DNA of 64,000 bases from Bacteroidota bacterium (GCA_016866235.1 VGMW01000006.1:62001-126000); one strand, 5' to 3'; counted from the stretch's first letter, positions 9,951 through 20,566 are shown. A program made the numbers and translations. The notes: a model not told the origin generated them from the letters alone.

Positions 9951-10634
9951 ATGAATCATCCTGTATTATCCGTCGTAGGGTTAACCAAAAAATATCAATC
10001 CATAGGTCATGAGCTCACCGTCCTGGACGGTGTATCGTTTCAGGTGATACCAGGAGAGACCTTGTCGGTGGTTGGGCCAAGCGGATCCGGTAAAACAACT
10101 TTACTCGGATTGTGCGCAGGTTTGGATACCCCCACTGCAGGTGATGTTGTCCTGGGCGGCAAAAGAATCAATGAACTTTCCGAAGATGACAGAGCGCGTC
10201 TGCGTAATGAGATGACCGGATTTATTTTTCAGAATTTTCAGTTGTTGCCTACACTTACTGCACTTGAAAATGTTTTAGTCCCGGCGGAGTTGAGAGGTGA
10301 AAAAAACATCAAGACCCGTGCAGAAGAACTTCTGAAAAGAGTTGGTTTGGCTGACCGTACCGATCACTATCCTTCCCAGCTTAGCGGAGGTGAGCAGCAA
10401 CGTGTGGCGGTTGCCAGGGCATTTATGACAAGGCCTTCCTTGTTGTTTGCGGATGAACCCACCGGTAACCTGGACGATCAAACCGCCACGCAGATCACCG
10501 AGCTTCTATTTGAAATGAACCGAGAGTATGGAACAACCTTGATTTTGGTGACGCATAATTTAGAATTGGCAAGTAAGACGGGAAGAATTCTTGAAATGAA
10601 GGGTGGAAAACTTATGGCCGACCGCGCCAATTAA
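9951..10634 (+). CDS. ABC transporter ATP-binding protein, LolD/YbbA type
   Basis: A 227-residue ABC ATPase of the MacB/LolD/YbbA group. Walker A is GPSGSGKTT (about residues 43-51), the Q-loop lies in [10 protein letters not shown], the signature is LSGGEQQR (about 144-151), and Walker B is [12 protein letters not shown] (about 163-174) with the switch histidine in LVTHN. It pairs with the large permease that begins a few bases after its stop. Together they probably act as a mechanotransmitting or lipid/lipoprotein-handling complex in the inner membrane rather than as a classical importer. Confidence 0.93.
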   Translation: MNHPVLSVVGLTKKYQSIGHELTVLDGVSFQVIPGETLSVVGPSGSGKTTLLGLCAGLDTPTAGDVVLGGKRINELSEDDRARLRNEMTGFIFQNFQLLPTLTALENVLVPAELRGEKNIKTRAEELLKRVGLADRTDHYPSQLSGGEQQRVAVARAFMTRPSLLFADEPTGNLDDQTATQITELLFEMNREYGTTLILVTHNLELASKTGRILEMKGGKLMADRAN

Positions 10635-10638
10635 AATC

Positions 10639-13197
10639 ATGATGGCTCGTTCATCTGAAAACCAATCAAGTCTTTCCAACCGATGGTCATTTCTTATGGC
10701 CTGGCGAGATGCGCGAAAAAATTATAAGCGCTTGCTGCTTTTTGCGGCATCCATGATTTCAGGAATTGCAGCTGTTGTTGCCATCGACGCACTTAACCAG
10801 TCCTTACAAGGTGACCTCAATCGAAATGCGCGGGAACTTCTGGGTGCCGATCTGGTGGCCAACAGCAGTAAAACTTTCACCGCCGAACAGATAAATATAT
10901 TTGATTCCACCAAGCTGGAAGGGACCAATGCTGCTGAAATGGCCTCCATGGCCACTTTTGAAAATGCGAATCAATCAAGATTGGTTCGACTCAATGCATT
11001 TGGTGAAGGATATCCCTACTATGGTGAAGTTGTCACGAGACCCGAACGCGTATGGCCTAAATTGGAGGAAGGGGGTTATGCACTGGTAGATGAATCACTT
11101 GCCATTCAATTTGAGGTGAGCAGCGGGGACACCATTAAAATCGGAAACACACGTTTTCAGGTAGCAGGGCATGTTCGCCAATTCCCCGGAGGTAGTGGCA
11201 TTCTTCAAACCTTTACGCCATCAGTCTATATTGGCTACAAGGATCTGGATAGTACGGGCTTGGTTCAATTTGGTAGCCGCATCACTTTTCGCCGATTTAT
11301 GATCACGAAATCTGACAACCAAACTGCACTGGTTGAGAAAAGTTTGGGTCCGGTACTTAAAAAATCAGGTGTTAACCTGGAGACCGTTGAAGAGCGAAAG
11401 AAAAATTTAGGACGGGCGTTTGCTTCCGTTTATAGGTTTTTTACGCTACTGGCTTTTGTGGCTCTGATGTTGGGTTGTATCGGTGTTGCGAGCTCGGTCG
11501 CCATCTATGCACGCGAAAAAAGAGCGGAGGTTGCATTGCTTCGATGCCTGGGCGCATCGGGCTGGCAGGCGTTCAAAATTTACTTCATTCAGATTCTGGT
11601 GGTTGGTTCAGTAGCCAGTTTGGTTGGTGCCTTGCTGGGATTGTCCATCCAACAATTTGTCCCGATTGTTTTTGGTGATTTTATTCCTGGACAGGTTTCA
11701 TTTGAAATCTCCTGGTTGTCTGCCTTAAAAGGATTTTTAGCTGGCATCCTGGTGTGCATCCTTTTTTCAGCATTACCACTTTTGGAAGTTCGTTTCGTTC
11801 CACCTTTATCGGTTCTCCGTTCAGAGGAATCCCCTGTGAAGAAATTTTCCAAGGCAAAGTGGCTGATTATTTTTCTGATGTTTCTATTTCCAAGTGGCGT
11901 GGCGTCATGGCTCACTGGAAAAATAAGTAACGGTATATTTTTTACAGCCGGCATGGCTGGGGCACTGGTCGCATTGTGGCTTACAGCCGAGGCATTGCTT
12001 TGGTTGGTGAAAAAATATTTCCCAATCAATGCTCCATTTACCGTCCGCCACGCGCTCTCCGGGCTATTCCGACCAAACAACCAAACGAGGTTGCTTATGA
12101 TCACGCTTGGATTGGGAACTTTTATTATTGCTACGCTAAATATTGTTCAGAACAGTCTGCTCAGTCAGGTTGAGTTTCAGGGAAGCTCAAACCAATCCAA
12201 TGCGATTATGTTCGACATTCAGTCGGGTCAACGAAAAGGTGTTGGTGAGCTCGTCAGTGAAAGCAAATTCCCGATTAACCAGGAAGTGCCGATTGTTACC
12301 TGCCGGTTGACTGAATTGCGCGGACAATCTGTTGAAAAGTGGAAACAGGACACGACCTCAGGAATTCCGGAATGGGCACTCATGCGGGAGTATCGTGTTA
12401 CCTACAGAGATTCACTTTCAGGATCTGAAGCATTGCTCTCGGGAAAATTGCAGCAGTTTAAGCCGGGTAAGCCTGATTCGGTTTCCGTTACCATTTCAGA
12501 AGGTTTCCAGGAAACCCTGAAAGCCAAAATTGGGGATACGCTTGTGTTTGATGTTCAGGGCATGCCTGTAAAAACCGTTATCTCCGGCATTCGAAAAGTA
12601 GATTGGCCAAAAGATCCTCCCAACTTCATTTTTGTTTTTCCTTCCGGCCTCCTGGAACAAGCGCCACAGATATGGGTAATCAGCACCCATCTGGAAGAGG
12701 GCACACCCTCGGCGGTCTTCCAACAGAAACTGGTAACATTTTTCCCCAACGTATCCTTAATCGATCTTTCCCTGATCCTGAAAACCGTAAACAGCATTTT
12801 TGAAAAAGTTGGCCTCGTGGTTAGATTTTTGGCCCTATTTAGTATGATCACCGGACTGGTTGTGCTGGCGGGTACAGTCGTCAACAGCCGCTACGCGCGG
12901 CAAAAAGAAAATATTCTACTCCGAACACTTGGAGCGGGCAGCCGTCAGCTAACGGCCATCACACTTATTGAGTATATCTGGTTGGGCACATTTGCTGCAC
13001 TCACTGGAATGGTGCTTGCTTTATCTGCTGGATTCCTTTTGTGTTTTTTCTTTTTTGAAGTATCCTTTTCAGTCAACCTGCTTGAATTGTGGTGGACCTA
13101 TTTCGGCGTCACTGCGCTGACGGTTGTCATCGGATGGTTGAACGCCCGTGGACTGCTTCACCTGCCGCCTTTAGAAGTTTTGCGAAGGGAATATTGA
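10639..13197 (+). CDS. ABC transporter permease, YbbP/FtsX-like
   Basis: An 852-residue inner-membrane permease with the duplicated FtsX/MacB-type layout: an N-terminal helix (about residues 30-55), a large periplasmic region, a three- to four-helix FtsX block near residues 260-400, a second periplasmic domain and a final FtsX block ending in LPPLEVLRREY. This size and topology fit YbbP. The start is one of two adjacent ATGs at 10639 and 10642; the open frame begins further upstream inside the ATPase gene. It is partnered with the ATPase at 9951, and the cargo is unknown; the YbbA-YbbP family has been linked to lipase/esterase or lipoprotein functions. Confidence 0.9.
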   Translation: MMARSSENQSSLSNRWSFLMAWRDARKNYKRLLLFAASMISGIAAVVAIDALNQSLQGDLNRNARELLGADLVANSSKTFTAEQINIFDSTKLEGTNAAEMASMATFENANQSRLVRLNAFGEGYPYYGEVVTRPERVWPKLEEGGYALVDESLAIQFEVSSGDTIKIGNTRFQVAGHVRQFPGGSGILQTFTPSVYIGYKDLDSTGLVQFGSRITFRRFMITKSDNQTALVEKSLGPVLKKSGVNLETVEERKKNLGRAFASVYRFFTLLAFVALMLGCIGVASSVAIYAREKRAEVALLRCLGASGWQAFKIYFIQILVVGSVASLVGALLGLSIQQFVPIVFGDFIPGQVSFEISWLSALKGFLAGILVCILFSALPLLEVRFVPPLSVLRSEESPVKKFSKAKWLIIFLMFLFPSGVASWLTGKISNGIFFTAGMAGALVALWLTAEALLWLVKKYFPINAPFTVRHALSGLFRPNNQTRLLMITLGLGTFIIATLNIVQNSLLSQVEFQGSSNQSNAIMFDIQSGQRKGVGELVSESKFPINQEVPIVTCRLTELRGQSVEKWKQDTTSGIPEWALMREYRVTYRDSLSGSEALLSGKLQQFKPGKPDSVSVTISEGFQETLKAKIGDTLVFDVQGMPVKTVISGIRKVDWPKDPPNFIFVFPSGLLEQAPQIWVISTHLEEGTPSAVFQQKLVTFFPNVSLIDLSLILKTVNSIFEKVGLVVRFLALFSMITGLVVLAGTVVNSRYARQKENILLRTLGAGSRQLTAITLIEYIWLGTFAALTGMVLALSAGFLLCFFFFEVSFSVNLLELWWTYFGVTALTVVIGWLNARGLLHLPPLEVLRREY

Positions 13198-13243
13198 GAC
13201 CCTTCGACTTCAGGTTGATCTCCTATTTTCTTAACATTGCGGC

Positions 13244-13759
13244 ATGAGACCCGTATTGTCCCTATCAGCAAACAAGCAGGATGTTTTCCGTGCCGTCGAA
13301 GAGCACCTCAGTCAAAAAGATTTTCGGATTGTAAACCGTGCACTGGATAAACCCTGGGGTGGATTTTATGTTATTGATGAATCACAGGCTGGTGATTTTG
13401 CTTCGTATTATTTTCCTGAAGTTGATTTCAACTCACTTAAGATTACTGCCAACCTCAGTCCAAAGATTTTGGTTGTCGCTCCGAACAAAAGGCTTTCCTG
13501 GCAATATCATTTTCGTCGCGCTGAAATATGGAGGTTGGTGGCAGGGACTGCCGGCATTACCACCAGCGATGATAATGTGGAGCGTCACAACCGCGAACTC
13601 TCTATGGGGGAAATTGTCAGACTCAAACAGGGGGAAAGACATCGGCTGATTGGCCTTGAAACTTTTGGAATGATTGCTGAAATATGGCAACACACCGACC
13701 CCGCCAACCCCTCCGATGAATCCGACATTGTACGGGTGCAGGACGACTTTGCGCGCTGA
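13244..13759 (+). CDS. Cupin, mannose-6-phosphate isomerase type II-like
   Basis: A 171-residue single cupin protein resembling the isomerase part of type II phosphomannose isomerases. Visible family features are DKPWGGFYVI (about residues 36-45), the metal-site segment LSWQYHFRRAEIWRLVAGTA (about 83-102) and a second cupin strand around KQGERHRLIG. The usual QxHxHRxEHW motif is degenerate: the segment reads QYHFRRAEIW, so one metal-binding histidine position is replaced. It may therefore bind metal differently or have a different substrate. No nucleotidyltransferase domain is present. Confidence 0.7.
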   Translation: MRPVLSLSANKQDVFRAVEEHLSQKDFRIVNRALDKPWGGFYVIDESQAGDFASYYFPEVDFNSLKITANLSPKILVVAPNKRLSWQYHFRRAEIWRLVAGTAGITTSDDNVERHNRELSMGEIVRLKQGERHRLIGLETFGMIAEIWQHTDPANPSDESDIVRVQDDFAR

Positions 13760-13764
13760 CCTTT

Positions 13765-15060
13765 TTAATTCTTTCCTTTACCGATAATCAGTCGGTTGCT
13801 TCTGTCGAAAGCCAGATAACTCCAGGTCCAACTCCAGAACGTCATGATCTTATTTTTGAAGCCAACGATGCTCATCAGGTGAACAAACATCCAGATGAAC
13901 CAGGCAATAAATCCCTGAAGTCTGATTTTACCCATATCCACCACGGCTTTATGTCTGCCCACCGTCGCCATCGATCCCTTGTCGTGGTATCGAAAAGGTT
14001 TAAGTGGTTTTTTTTCGATCAGATTTTTAAGGTTGGTGGCGAGGAGCCTTCCTTGCTGCATTCCGGGCGGAGCCATCATGGGATGTCCGTTGGGAAATAA
14101 AGCGTCACCTTCCATCTGCGCGACATCACCGATGGCGAAAATATTTTCGTGGCCTTTCACCCGATTGAATGCATCCACTTTTATTCTGTTATTTCTCCCA
14201 ACCGATTCCTCCTTCAGACCGGAGATTGGGTTGCCCCGCACACCGGCAGCCCAGATTACTGAGCGGGTCTGAAGGGTTCTGCCATCGCTCAAGACCAGGT
14301 TCATTCCATCGTAGGATTTAACAACGCATCCGGTCTGAACTTTAACACCCATTTCCTCCAGATAAGACTTTGCTTTCGCACCTGCTTGGTCAGACATGCC
14401 ATTGAGCAGCCTGGGGCTACCTTCAATGAGGTGTATATCCATTTGCGCCAGATCCAGTTCAGGATAGTCCTTTGGAAAGACATTGTTTTTAAGTTCTGAA
14501 AGGGCGCCCGCCAATTCAACACCCGTCGGACCACCGCCCACAATCACAAAATCAATCAGGCTGTTCATCGACTCCTGGTCTTCGTAGAGCAACGCAAATT
14601 CCATATTGCGGATAATCTGATTTCGAATGGTGATGGCATCACCAATGGTTTTCATGGACATGGCTTTGGCTTCCAATTCAGCATTACCGTAAAAGTTGGT
14701 GGTTGCGCCGCTGGCGATGACCAGATAGTCGTAATCAATTCCACCAATGGTGGTTTCGATGAAGTTTTCTTCTGGTCGGATATTTTTTACCTCTCCAAGC
14801 CGGAAATGAAAATCGTGGTATCCTGAAAATCTTTTTCGAAAGGGAAATACAATGGCAGACGTCTCCAGACCTGAGGTGGCAACCTGATACAATAGGGGTT
14901 GGAAGGTGTGGTGGTTGTATCGGTCAAATAGAACAGTTTGTACATCGGAATCTTTCAGTCCCCGGACAACTTCCATTCCAGCAAAGCCTCCACCAATAAT
15001 TACCACCCTTGGTTTGCCAAGGTCTTTGACTCTGGTTTGTGTCGTTAGGGTAGAGGCCAT
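13765..15060 (-). CDS. ndh: Type II NADH dehydrogenase (NDH-2)
   Basis: A 431-residue FAD-dependent pyridine-nucleotide oxidoreductase of the NDH-2 family, which passes electrons from NADH to quinone at the inner membrane without pumping protons. Two Rossmann nucleotide-binding motifs are seen: VVIIGGGFAGMEV near residue 18 for FAD and FVIVGGGPTGVELAG near 172 for NADH. The C-terminus contains amphipathic and hydrophobic stretches (FIAWFIWMFVHLMSIVG) that fit membrane attachment. The ATG at 15060 is preferred; the frame remains open to 15144, adding a 28-residue leader without domain features. It is divergent from the leucine operon. Confidence 0.9.
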   Translation of the reverse strand: MASTLTTQTRVKDLGKPRVVIIGGGFAGMEVVRGLKDSDVQTVLFDRYNHHTFQPLLYQVATSGLETSAIVFPFRKRFSGYHDFHFRLGEVKNIRPEENFIETTIGGIDYDYLVIASGATTNFYGNAELEAKAMSMKTIGDAITIRNQIIRNMEFALLYEDQESMNSLIDFVIVGGGPTGVELAGALSELKNNVFPKDYPELDLAQMDIHLIEGSPRLLNGMSDQAGAKAKSYLEEMGVKVQTGCVVKSYDGMNLVLSDGRTLQTRSVIWAAGVRGNPISGLKEESVGRNNRIKVDAFNRVKGHENIFAIGDVAQMEGDALFPNGHPMMAPPGMQQGRLLATNLKNLIEKKPLKPFRYHDKGSMATVGRHKAVVDMGKIRLQGFIAWFIWMFVHLMSIVGFKNKIMTFWSWTWSYLAFDRSNRLIIGKGKN

Positions 15061-15335
15061 TTGGTGCTGAGTGTTTGGTGGTGCGAATTTATCCCAACGA
15101 AAAGCAGACCCGATGGTTTTATGGTTGAAATAAAACTTTAGCAAAGATGCTCTTTTGGTACTTCAGTCTATTTTCCAAACGGCCGGTAGCTTAAATATTT
15201 CTATTCAATTTTTGGTCGATTTCAGACCTTGAGCGACATTAGCTCCCCCGAAAACAAGCGTCATTTTTTTCAACCCGTAAATGGCTTTTTCGAAACCGAT
15301 GGATTCTCTTTTTCTTTTATCCCTTCAACTGAATT
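15061..15335. other. Intergenic region between ndh and leuC
   Basis: This 275-base divergent space must carry the promoters of ndh and the leucine operon. No perfect TAnnTTTG box was found for leuC; AATTTTTG near 15207 is one base off. There is no leucine-rich leader peptide or attenuator hairpin, so classical Leu attenuation is not supported. An open frame across the leuC start (15229-15447) has no leucine run and is not a leader peptide. Confidence 0.5.
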
Positions 15336-16745
15336 ATGTCATCGCCTAAGACCATTTTCCAAAAAATCTGGGACAACCATGTCGTTCGACGCGCCGATGG
15401 TTATCCGGATGCTTTGTTTATTGACCGGCACTTTATTCACGAGGTAACCAGTCCTCAGGCTTTCGATGGACTTAGAAAAAGAGGAATCCCTGTTTTCAAT
15501 ACCTCCAGAACTACGGCTACAGCAGACCATAATGTGCCCACCAGGGATCAACACCTTCCCATTAAAGAAGCATTGTCCAGACATCAGGTTGAAACCTTGC
15601 GTAAAAACTGCGCTGAGTTTGGCGTAGAGCTCTACGATCTCGGGCATCCTTTTCAGGGTATAGTTCACATCATCGGCCCTGAACTCGGTCTTACGCTGCC
15701 CGGTATGACCATCGTTTGCGGCGACAGCCACACTTCTACCCATGGTGCTTTCGGTAACATCGCGTTTGGAATTGGAACCAGCGAGGTAGAGCAGGTACTT
15801 GCCACCCAATGCATCCTCCAGCAGCGACCTAAAACCATGAGGATAGAAATTAATGGCAAGCTGAGCAAGGGAGTGGTAAGCAAAGACATTATTCTTTACA
15901 TCATTTCTAAAATTTCAGCCAGCGGTGCAACGGGATATTTTGTTGAATATGCCGGAGACACCATTCAGTCCCTGTCCATGGAAGCACGAATGACCATCTG
16001 CAACATGAGCATAGAGATGGGGGCACGCGGCGGTCTTATCGCACCTGATGAGACGACCTTTAATTACATCCGCGGAAGGCGATTTGCACCACAGGGTGCG
16101 GCATTCGAGCGCGCAGTCCTAGAATGGGGAAATCTCCGTTCTGATGATGGTGCAGTTTATGATCAAGTCCTCCATTTCAACGCAGCGGATATTACACCGA
16201 TGATTACTTATGGAACCAATCCGGGTATGGGCATTGGTATTGCTGAACATATTCCTTCGCTCACAGATATAACCGAAGCCTCTGAAAAAACCTCTTTCAG
16301 TAAATCTCTGGACTATATGGGGCTGGAGCCAGGTACCCAACTGATCGATAAGCCCGTTGATTATGTGTTCATCGGGAGTTGTACCAATGCACGAATGGAA
16401 GATCTCAGAATGGTAGCCGATGTGGTGAAGGGTAAAAGAAAAGCTGATGGTGTTGAGGTGTGGGTGATCCCGGGATCCAGACAAGTGGAGACGCAGGCGA
16501 GGCAGGAAGGTTTGGATAAGATTTTTGAAGCTGCCGGATTTGAACTCAGAAGTCCAGGGTGTTCAGCCTGCTTGGGAATGAATGAGGACAAGGTACCCGC
16601 CGGAAAATACTGCGTGAGTACATCCAACAGAAACTTTGAAGGCCGTCAGGGCCCCAAATCAAGAACATTTCTAGCCAGCCCGCTTACCGCTGCAGCAGCA
16701 GCCATTACCGGCAAAGTGACAGACATCCGTAACCTGCTGAACTGA
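15336..16745 (+). CDS. leuC: 3-Isopropylmalate dehydratase large subunit
   Basis: Large subunit of isopropylmalate isomerase, an aconitase-family [4Fe-4S] enzyme in leucine synthesis that converts 2-isopropylmalate to 3-isopropylmalate. The 469-residue length is normal. The three cluster cysteines are visible in FIGSCTNAR (near residue 347) and CSACLGM (near 407-413), and the substrate-side [13 protein letters not shown] (near 128-140) is conserved. It is the first gene of the leuCDBA operon and is separated from leuD by only five bases. Confidence 0.97.
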   Translation: MSSPKTIFQKIWDNHVVRRADGYPDALFIDRHFIHEVTSPQAFDGLRKRGIPVFNTSRTTATADHNVPTRDQHLPIKEALSRHQVETLRKNCAEFGVELYDLGHPFQGIVHIIGPELGLTLPGMTIVCGDSHTSTHGAFGNIAFGIGTSEVEQVLATQCILQQRPKTMRIEINGKLSKGVVSKDIILYIISKISASGATGYFVEYAGDTIQSLSMEARMTICNMSIEMGARGGLIAPDETTFNYIRGRRFAPQGAAFERAVLEWGNLRSDDGAVYDQVLHFNAADITPMITYGTNPGMGIGIAEHIPSLTDITEASEKTSFSKSLDYMGLEPGTQLIDKPVDYVFIGSCTNARMEDLRMVADVVKGKRKADGVEVWVIPGSRQVETQARQEGLDKIFEAAGFELRSPGCSACLGMNEDKVPAGKYCVSTSNRNFEGRQGPKSRTFLASPLTAAAAAITGKVTDIRNLLN

Positions 16746-16750
16746 TCGTC

Positions 16751-17344
16751 ATGAAAGAAAAATTTACCATCCTGAAGTCAACCGCAGTTCCTCTTGCGAT
16801 TGAAAACATCGATACGGATCAGATTATACCTGCACGATTTCTTAAAGCCACCACCAGAGAAGGCTTTGGAGAGAATCTTTTCAGGGACTGGCGTTTTCAG
16901 TCCGACAACACACCCATAACGGAGTTCGTACTCAACAATAAGACGTTTGGAGGGAAAATTCTGGTAGCAGGGAAAAACTTTGGATGTGGTTCCTCCAGAG
17001 AGCACGCAGCCTGGGCCATTGCCGATTATGGTTTTCGAGTAGTGGTCTCCAGTTTTTTTGCAGACATCTTCAAAAACAATGCGCTGAACAACGGAATTCT
17101 ACCGGTGGTCATCAGCGATGCAGATCTCTCCTCCCTTCTGAAAAAAATTGAAACCAATCCTGCGCTGGAAATAACGGTGGATTTACCAACACAAATTATT
17201 TCCGCCGGGGGCTGGAGCGCATCATTTGATATTAATCCTTACAAAAAGGATTGCCTGATGAACGGGTACGACGACATAGACTACCTGATAAGTTTAAACG
17301 ACGTCATCCGAAATTTTGATAAAGCATCTTCAGCCTCCGCATGA
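16751..17344 (+). CDS. leuD: 3-Isopropylmalate dehydratase small subunit
   Basis: Small (swivel) subunit partner of LeuC, 197 residues, the usual bacterial length. Typical motifs are [13 protein letters not shown] (about residues 19-31) and [16 protein letters not shown] (about 74-89), where the GSSREH loop contacts the substrate carboxylates. Its stop overlaps the leuB ATG by four bases, so leuD and leuB are probably translationally coupled. Confidence 0.97.
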   Translation: MKEKFTILKSTAVPLAIENIDTDQIIPARFLKATTREGFGENLFRDWRFQSDNTPITEFVLNNKTFGGKILVAGKNFGCGSSREHAAWAIADYGFRVVVSSFFADIFKNNALNNGILPVVISDADLSSLLKKIETNPALEITVDLPTQIISAGGWSASFDINPYKKDCLMNGYDDIDYLISLNDVIRNFDKASSASA

Positions 17345-18435
17345 ATAAAAAAATAGTTGTTTTACCCGGTGATGGTATCGGTCAGGAAGTAACCGCCGAA
17401 GGCAGAGCAATTCTTGAAGCGGTTGCCTCGGTTTTTGACCATCAATTCTCTTTCGATACCGCCCTCATTGGTCACGCCGCTATTGAATCGACCGGAGATC
17501 CACTTCCTGAAGCCACGTTGGATAAACTCAGGAATTGTGATGCCATTCTTTTTGGCGCGGTAGGTCATCCCAAATACGATAACGATCCTTCCGCTAAGAT
17601 CAGACCGGAACAGGGCTTATTGAAAATGAGGAAAGAGCTTGGATTGTACGCCAACCTCCGACCCATTAAGCTGTTTGATGAATTGCTTGGTGCATCCAGC
17701 ATTAAACCAGAAGTATTAAAGGGTTCAGACATCCTGTTCTTCCGCGAATTAACAGGCGATGTTTATTTCGGCGAAAGGGGTCGGAGAGACAATAACCTGA
17801 CCGCCTACGACACGATGATTTACACTCGTTATGAAGTGGAGCGTATTGCGCATAAGGCGTTTGCTGCTGCAAGGACAAGAAGAAAAAAGGTGATGTCTGT
17901 CGATAAGGCCAATGTTCTTGAAAGCTCACGGCTTTGGCGTGAGGTGGTGCAGGCGGTGTCAGCAGAATATCCCGATGTAACGTTGGAACATCAATTTGTG
18001 GATTCAGCTGCGATGCTGCTCATTAAAAATCCAAGAGCTTTTGACGTGGTAGTTACCGGCAATCTTTTCGGTGACATTCTTACGGATGAAGCCTCCCAAA
18101 TTGCCGGCTCTATGGGTATGCTTGCTTCAGCTTCCGTGGGCGACCGGGTGGGTTTATACGAGCCCATCCATGGAAGTGCGCACGACATCACCGGAAAAGG
18201 TATTGCCAACCCTTTGGCCTCTATTCTGTCGGCTGCACTGCTGTTGGATATTTCATTTGGATTGAAATCTGAATCGGATGCTGTCATCGAAGCGGTTTCT
18301 TCTGTGCTGAAAGATGGCTACCGAACAGTTGACATAAAAGATGAATCGACGCCAAAGGATAAAATTCTCAACACCCGGCAGATGGGTGAACAGGTTGAGA
18401 AAAGAATCCGTACGCTTTCAAAACCTGCTCATTAA
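17341..18435 (+). CDS. leuB: 3-Isopropylmalate dehydrogenase
   Basis: NAD-dependent oxidative decarboxylase of the leucine pathway, making 2-ketoisocaproate from 3-isopropylmalate. The 364-residue protein begins with the family motif [12 protein letters not shown]. The substrate/metal-binding loop is [21 protein letters not shown] (about residues 239-259, given here as its two ends VVTGNLFGD and EASQIAGS), and the NAD-site motif [15 protein letters not shown] lies near 273-287. It sits third in leuCDBA. Confidence 0.97.
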   Translation: MNKKIVVLPGDGIGQEVTAEGRAILEAVASVFDHQFSFDTALIGHAAIESTGDPLPEATLDKLRNCDAILFGAVGHPKYDNDPSAKIRPEQGLLKMRKELGLYANLRPIKLFDELLGASSIKPEVLKGSDILFFRELTGDVYFGERGRRDNNLTAYDTMIYTRYEVERIAHKAFAAARTRRKKVMSVDKANVLESSRLWREVVQAVSAEYPDVTLEHQFVDSAAMLLIKNPRAFDVVVTGNLFGDILTDEASQIAGSMGMLASASVGDRVGLYEPIHGSAHDITGKGIANPLASILSAALLLDISFGLKSESDAVIEAVSSVLKDGYRTVDIKDESTPKDKILNTRQMGEQVEKRIRTLSKPAH

Positions 18436-18458
18436 TAATCTAGAAGCCCCTATAACCT

Positions 18459-19619
18459 ATGGAACGTATTCAGATATTTGACACCACACTTCGGGATGGC
18501 GAACAGGTGCCGGGTTGTAAACTCGAGACACACGAAAAGGTCGAGATTGCTAAAGAGCTCGAGTCACTGGGTGTAGACGTGATCGAAGCTGGCTTTCCGA
18601 TTTCCAGTCCGGGTGATTTTCTCTCGGTGGTTGAAATTTCAAAAGCAGTTTCAAAGCCAGTGGTTTGTGGTTTGACAAGGGCTAAGAAGGAAGATATTGA
18701 TGTCGCAGCGGAGGCCTTGCATCATGCCAGACGCGGTAGAATCCATACTGGCATCGGAAGTTCGGATGTCCACATTGAGCACAAATTCCGGAGTACAAGA
18801 GAAAAAGTGCTCGAGCAGGGCGTAAGCGCCGTGAAATATGCCAAGAGCAAAGGGCATGAAGTTGAGTTTTATGCTGAAGATGCCGGTCGAGCTGATTTGG
18901 ATTTTCTGGTTAAAATGACTCAGGAAGTCATTGCAGCCGGCGCTGATGTGGTAAACATTCCTGATACCACCGGTTATTGTTTGCCGAACATGTATGGCAA
19001 AAGAATCGCTTATCTTTTTGAGCATGTAAAAAACATCGATAAAGCCATCATCTCTGTTCACTGCCACAACGACCTGGGTCTGGCAACAGCCAACACCATG
19101 GCTGGATTGGCCAACGGAGCCCGCCAAGCAGAGGTCACCATTAACGGTATCGGTGAAAGGGCGGGCAATACCTCACTGGAGGAAATAGCGATGATCATCA
19201 AAATCCACAAGGACCTGAAAATGGAGACCGGAATCATTTCTGAACGTCTCTATGATCTGAGCCAGATGGTGAGCACCAAAATGCGGATGCCGGTACAGGC
19301 CAATAAGGCAATTGTTGGTAAAAATGCATTCGCCCACTCCTCGGGAATTCACCAGGATGGTTTCCTGAAACACGCGGAGAACTACGAGATCATTAATCCC
19401 TCTGACGTAGGTGTGCCATCCAGTTCAATTATTCTAACAGCACGCAGTGGAAGGGCCGCCCTGCGCCACCGTCTTGAGTTATTGGGCATCAACCTGGAAG
19501 GTCAGGATATTAATGTTGTCTATGAACACTTCCTTCAAATGGCAGACCTTAAAAAGGAAGTAGATAACAATGATTTACGGGTGCTTGTCGCCAACCTTCC
19601 TCTACTACAAAAGCCCTGA
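18459..19619 (+). CDS. leuA: 2-Isopropylmalate synthase, short form
   Basis: Condenses acetyl-CoA with 2-ketoisovalerate, the first committed step to leucine. The DRE-TIM barrel is complete: metal-site [14 protein letters not shown] at the N-terminus, [12 protein letters not shown] near residues 205-216 and the GIGERAGN motif near 231-238. The protein has only 386 residues and ends soon after the barrel and its helical subdomains; the ~120-residue C-terminal LeuA dimer domain that binds leucine for feedback inhibition in ~500-residue enzymes is absent. It could alternatively act in a related condensation such as homocitrate or citramalate synthesis, but its place behind leuCDB supports LeuA. 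Confidence 0.92.
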   Translation: MERIQIFDTTLRDGEQVPGCKLETHEKVEIAKELESLGVDVIEAGFPISSPGDFLSVVEISKAVSKPVVCGLTRAKKEDIDVAAEALHHARRGRIHTGIGSSDVHIEHKFRSTREKVLEQGVSAVKYAKSKGHEVEFYAEDAGRADLDFLVKMTQEVIAAGADVVNIPDTTGYCLPNMYGKRIAYLFEHVKNIDKAIISVHCHNDLGLATANTMAGLANGARQAEVTINGIGERAGNTSLEEIAMIIKIHKDLKMETGIISERLYDLSQMVSTKMRMPVQANKAIVGKNAFAHSSGIHQDGFLKHAENYEIINPSDVGVPSSSIILTARSGRAALRHRLELLGINLEGQDINVVYEHFLQMADLKKEVDNNDLRVLVANLPLLQKP

Positions 19620-19637
19620 TTGCCCTGGCCTGCGCCA

Positions 19638-19681
19638 GCTGTCATTGACAGCAACCTATTTATTCAATAGATTGGAATAAA
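19638..19681 (+). terminator. Possible hairpins after leuA
   Basis: Two small inverted repeats follow the leuA stop: GCTGTC/GACAGC (19638-19652, 3-base loop) and TTTATTC/GAATAAA (19659-19681). Neither has a clear following T run, so this may be only a weak or factor-dependent stop between the leucine operon and the next gene. Confidence 0.3.
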
Positions 19682-19690
19682 AATTAAGCC

Positions 19691-20515
19691 ATGCATTTAC
19701 GCATCACCTTACTCTTAACCCTGGTTTTATCCACCGCTTTCGGTCAGCGGATCGGCATGCAGCTGTACAGCCTTCGCGATTACCTGCCTAAAGATGTTTA
19801 TGGCTACCTCGATAAAACCAGTGATTGGGGAATCCGTGAACTGGAGGGCGGAAGCACCTACGGACTTTCTGTTGAAGATTTTCTTGAATTGTGCGAAGAG
19901 CATGATTTGGACATGGTGGCCATTGGTGCTGATTACAATGATCTGGCCTCTGGCGTGAATAAAGTTATTGATCAGGCAAAGGCATTTGGTGTGGACTATG
20001 TGGTATGTTATTGGATTCCACACGCTGATGGTCCCCTTGGGATTGAGGATGCCAAAAAAGCGATTGCGGTATTCTCCTCAGCCGGAAAAACGCTCGCAGA
20101 AAATGGAATCAAGTTGTGCTACCATCCACATGGATTTGAGTTTACCAAATATGGAGACGGAACTGTATTTGATTACATGATCAAGCAATTGGATCCGCGC
20201 TACATGAATTTCGAAATGGACGTGTATTGGGTAAAACAAGGTGGTGCCGATCCGCTGGCCTTATTAAAGAAATACCCAAATCGTTTTCCTTTGGTGCACC
20301 TTAAGGACAGGCTGCCGGGTACACCCAATTCCGACAATGGACACGCAGATGTTGAAACCAATGTTGTTTTGGGTGAAGGTGATGTTGGCATCGGTGCATT
20401 TATGGATGAAGCCAAGCGTTTGGGCGTAAAACACTTCTTTATAGAGGATGAGAGCAGTAGGGTTATTGACCAGGTTCCGCAGAGCGTGAAATTCCTCAAG
20501 AAGTGGCTTAAATAG
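19691..20515 (+). CDS. Exported sugar phosphate isomerase/epimerase-like TIM barrel
   Basis: A 274-residue protein of the xylose-isomerase-like TIM-barrel superfamily (AP endonuclease family 2 fold). It starts with a signal peptide (about residues 1-18, cleavage after a short FG end), so it is periplasmic or anchored outside the inner membrane. Typical features are QRIGMQLYSLRDYLPKD after the signal and metal-site acidic and histidine residues in CYHPHGFEF, FEMDVYWV and LVHLKDR, with a late FIEDES. Many Bacteroidota carry exported members with sugar-related roles; the substrate is unknown. It is followed by a strong terminator. Confidence 0.82.
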   Translation: MHLRITLLLTLVLSTAFGQRIGMQLYSLRDYLPKDVYGYLDKTSDWGIRELEGGSTYGLSVEDFLELCEEHDLDMVAIGADYNDLASGVNKVIDQAKAFGVDYVVCYWIPHADGPLGIEDAKKAIAVFSSAGKTLAENGIKLCYHPHGFEFTKYGDGTVFDYMIKQLDPRYMNFEMDVYWVKQGGADPLALLKKYPNRFPLVHLKDRLPGTPNSDNGHADVETNVVLGEGDVGIGAFMDEAKRLGVKHFFIEDESSRVIDQVPQSVKFLKKWLK

Positions 20516-20533
20516 TTTCATTGAATCTTTTTG

Positions 20534-20566
20534 AAAATAGCCCTGTGCATTGCATAGGGCTATTTT
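20534..20566 (+). terminator. Strong intrinsic terminator-like hairpin
   Basis: A 15-bp stem (AAAATAGCCCTGTGC paired with GCATAGGGCTATTTT, one G-U pair) closes a 3-base loop, 18 bases after the stop of the epimerase-like gene. The A-rich left and T-rich right arms make it usable in both directions. It separates the leuCDBA-epimerase stretch from the next SDR gene. Confidence 0.85.

Noticed and set aside
15229-15447. Open frame crossing the leuC start, considered as a leucine leader peptide
   Set aside because: It contains no run of leucine codons, has only a TTG start, no attenuator hairpins follow, and it overlaps leuC in another frame.
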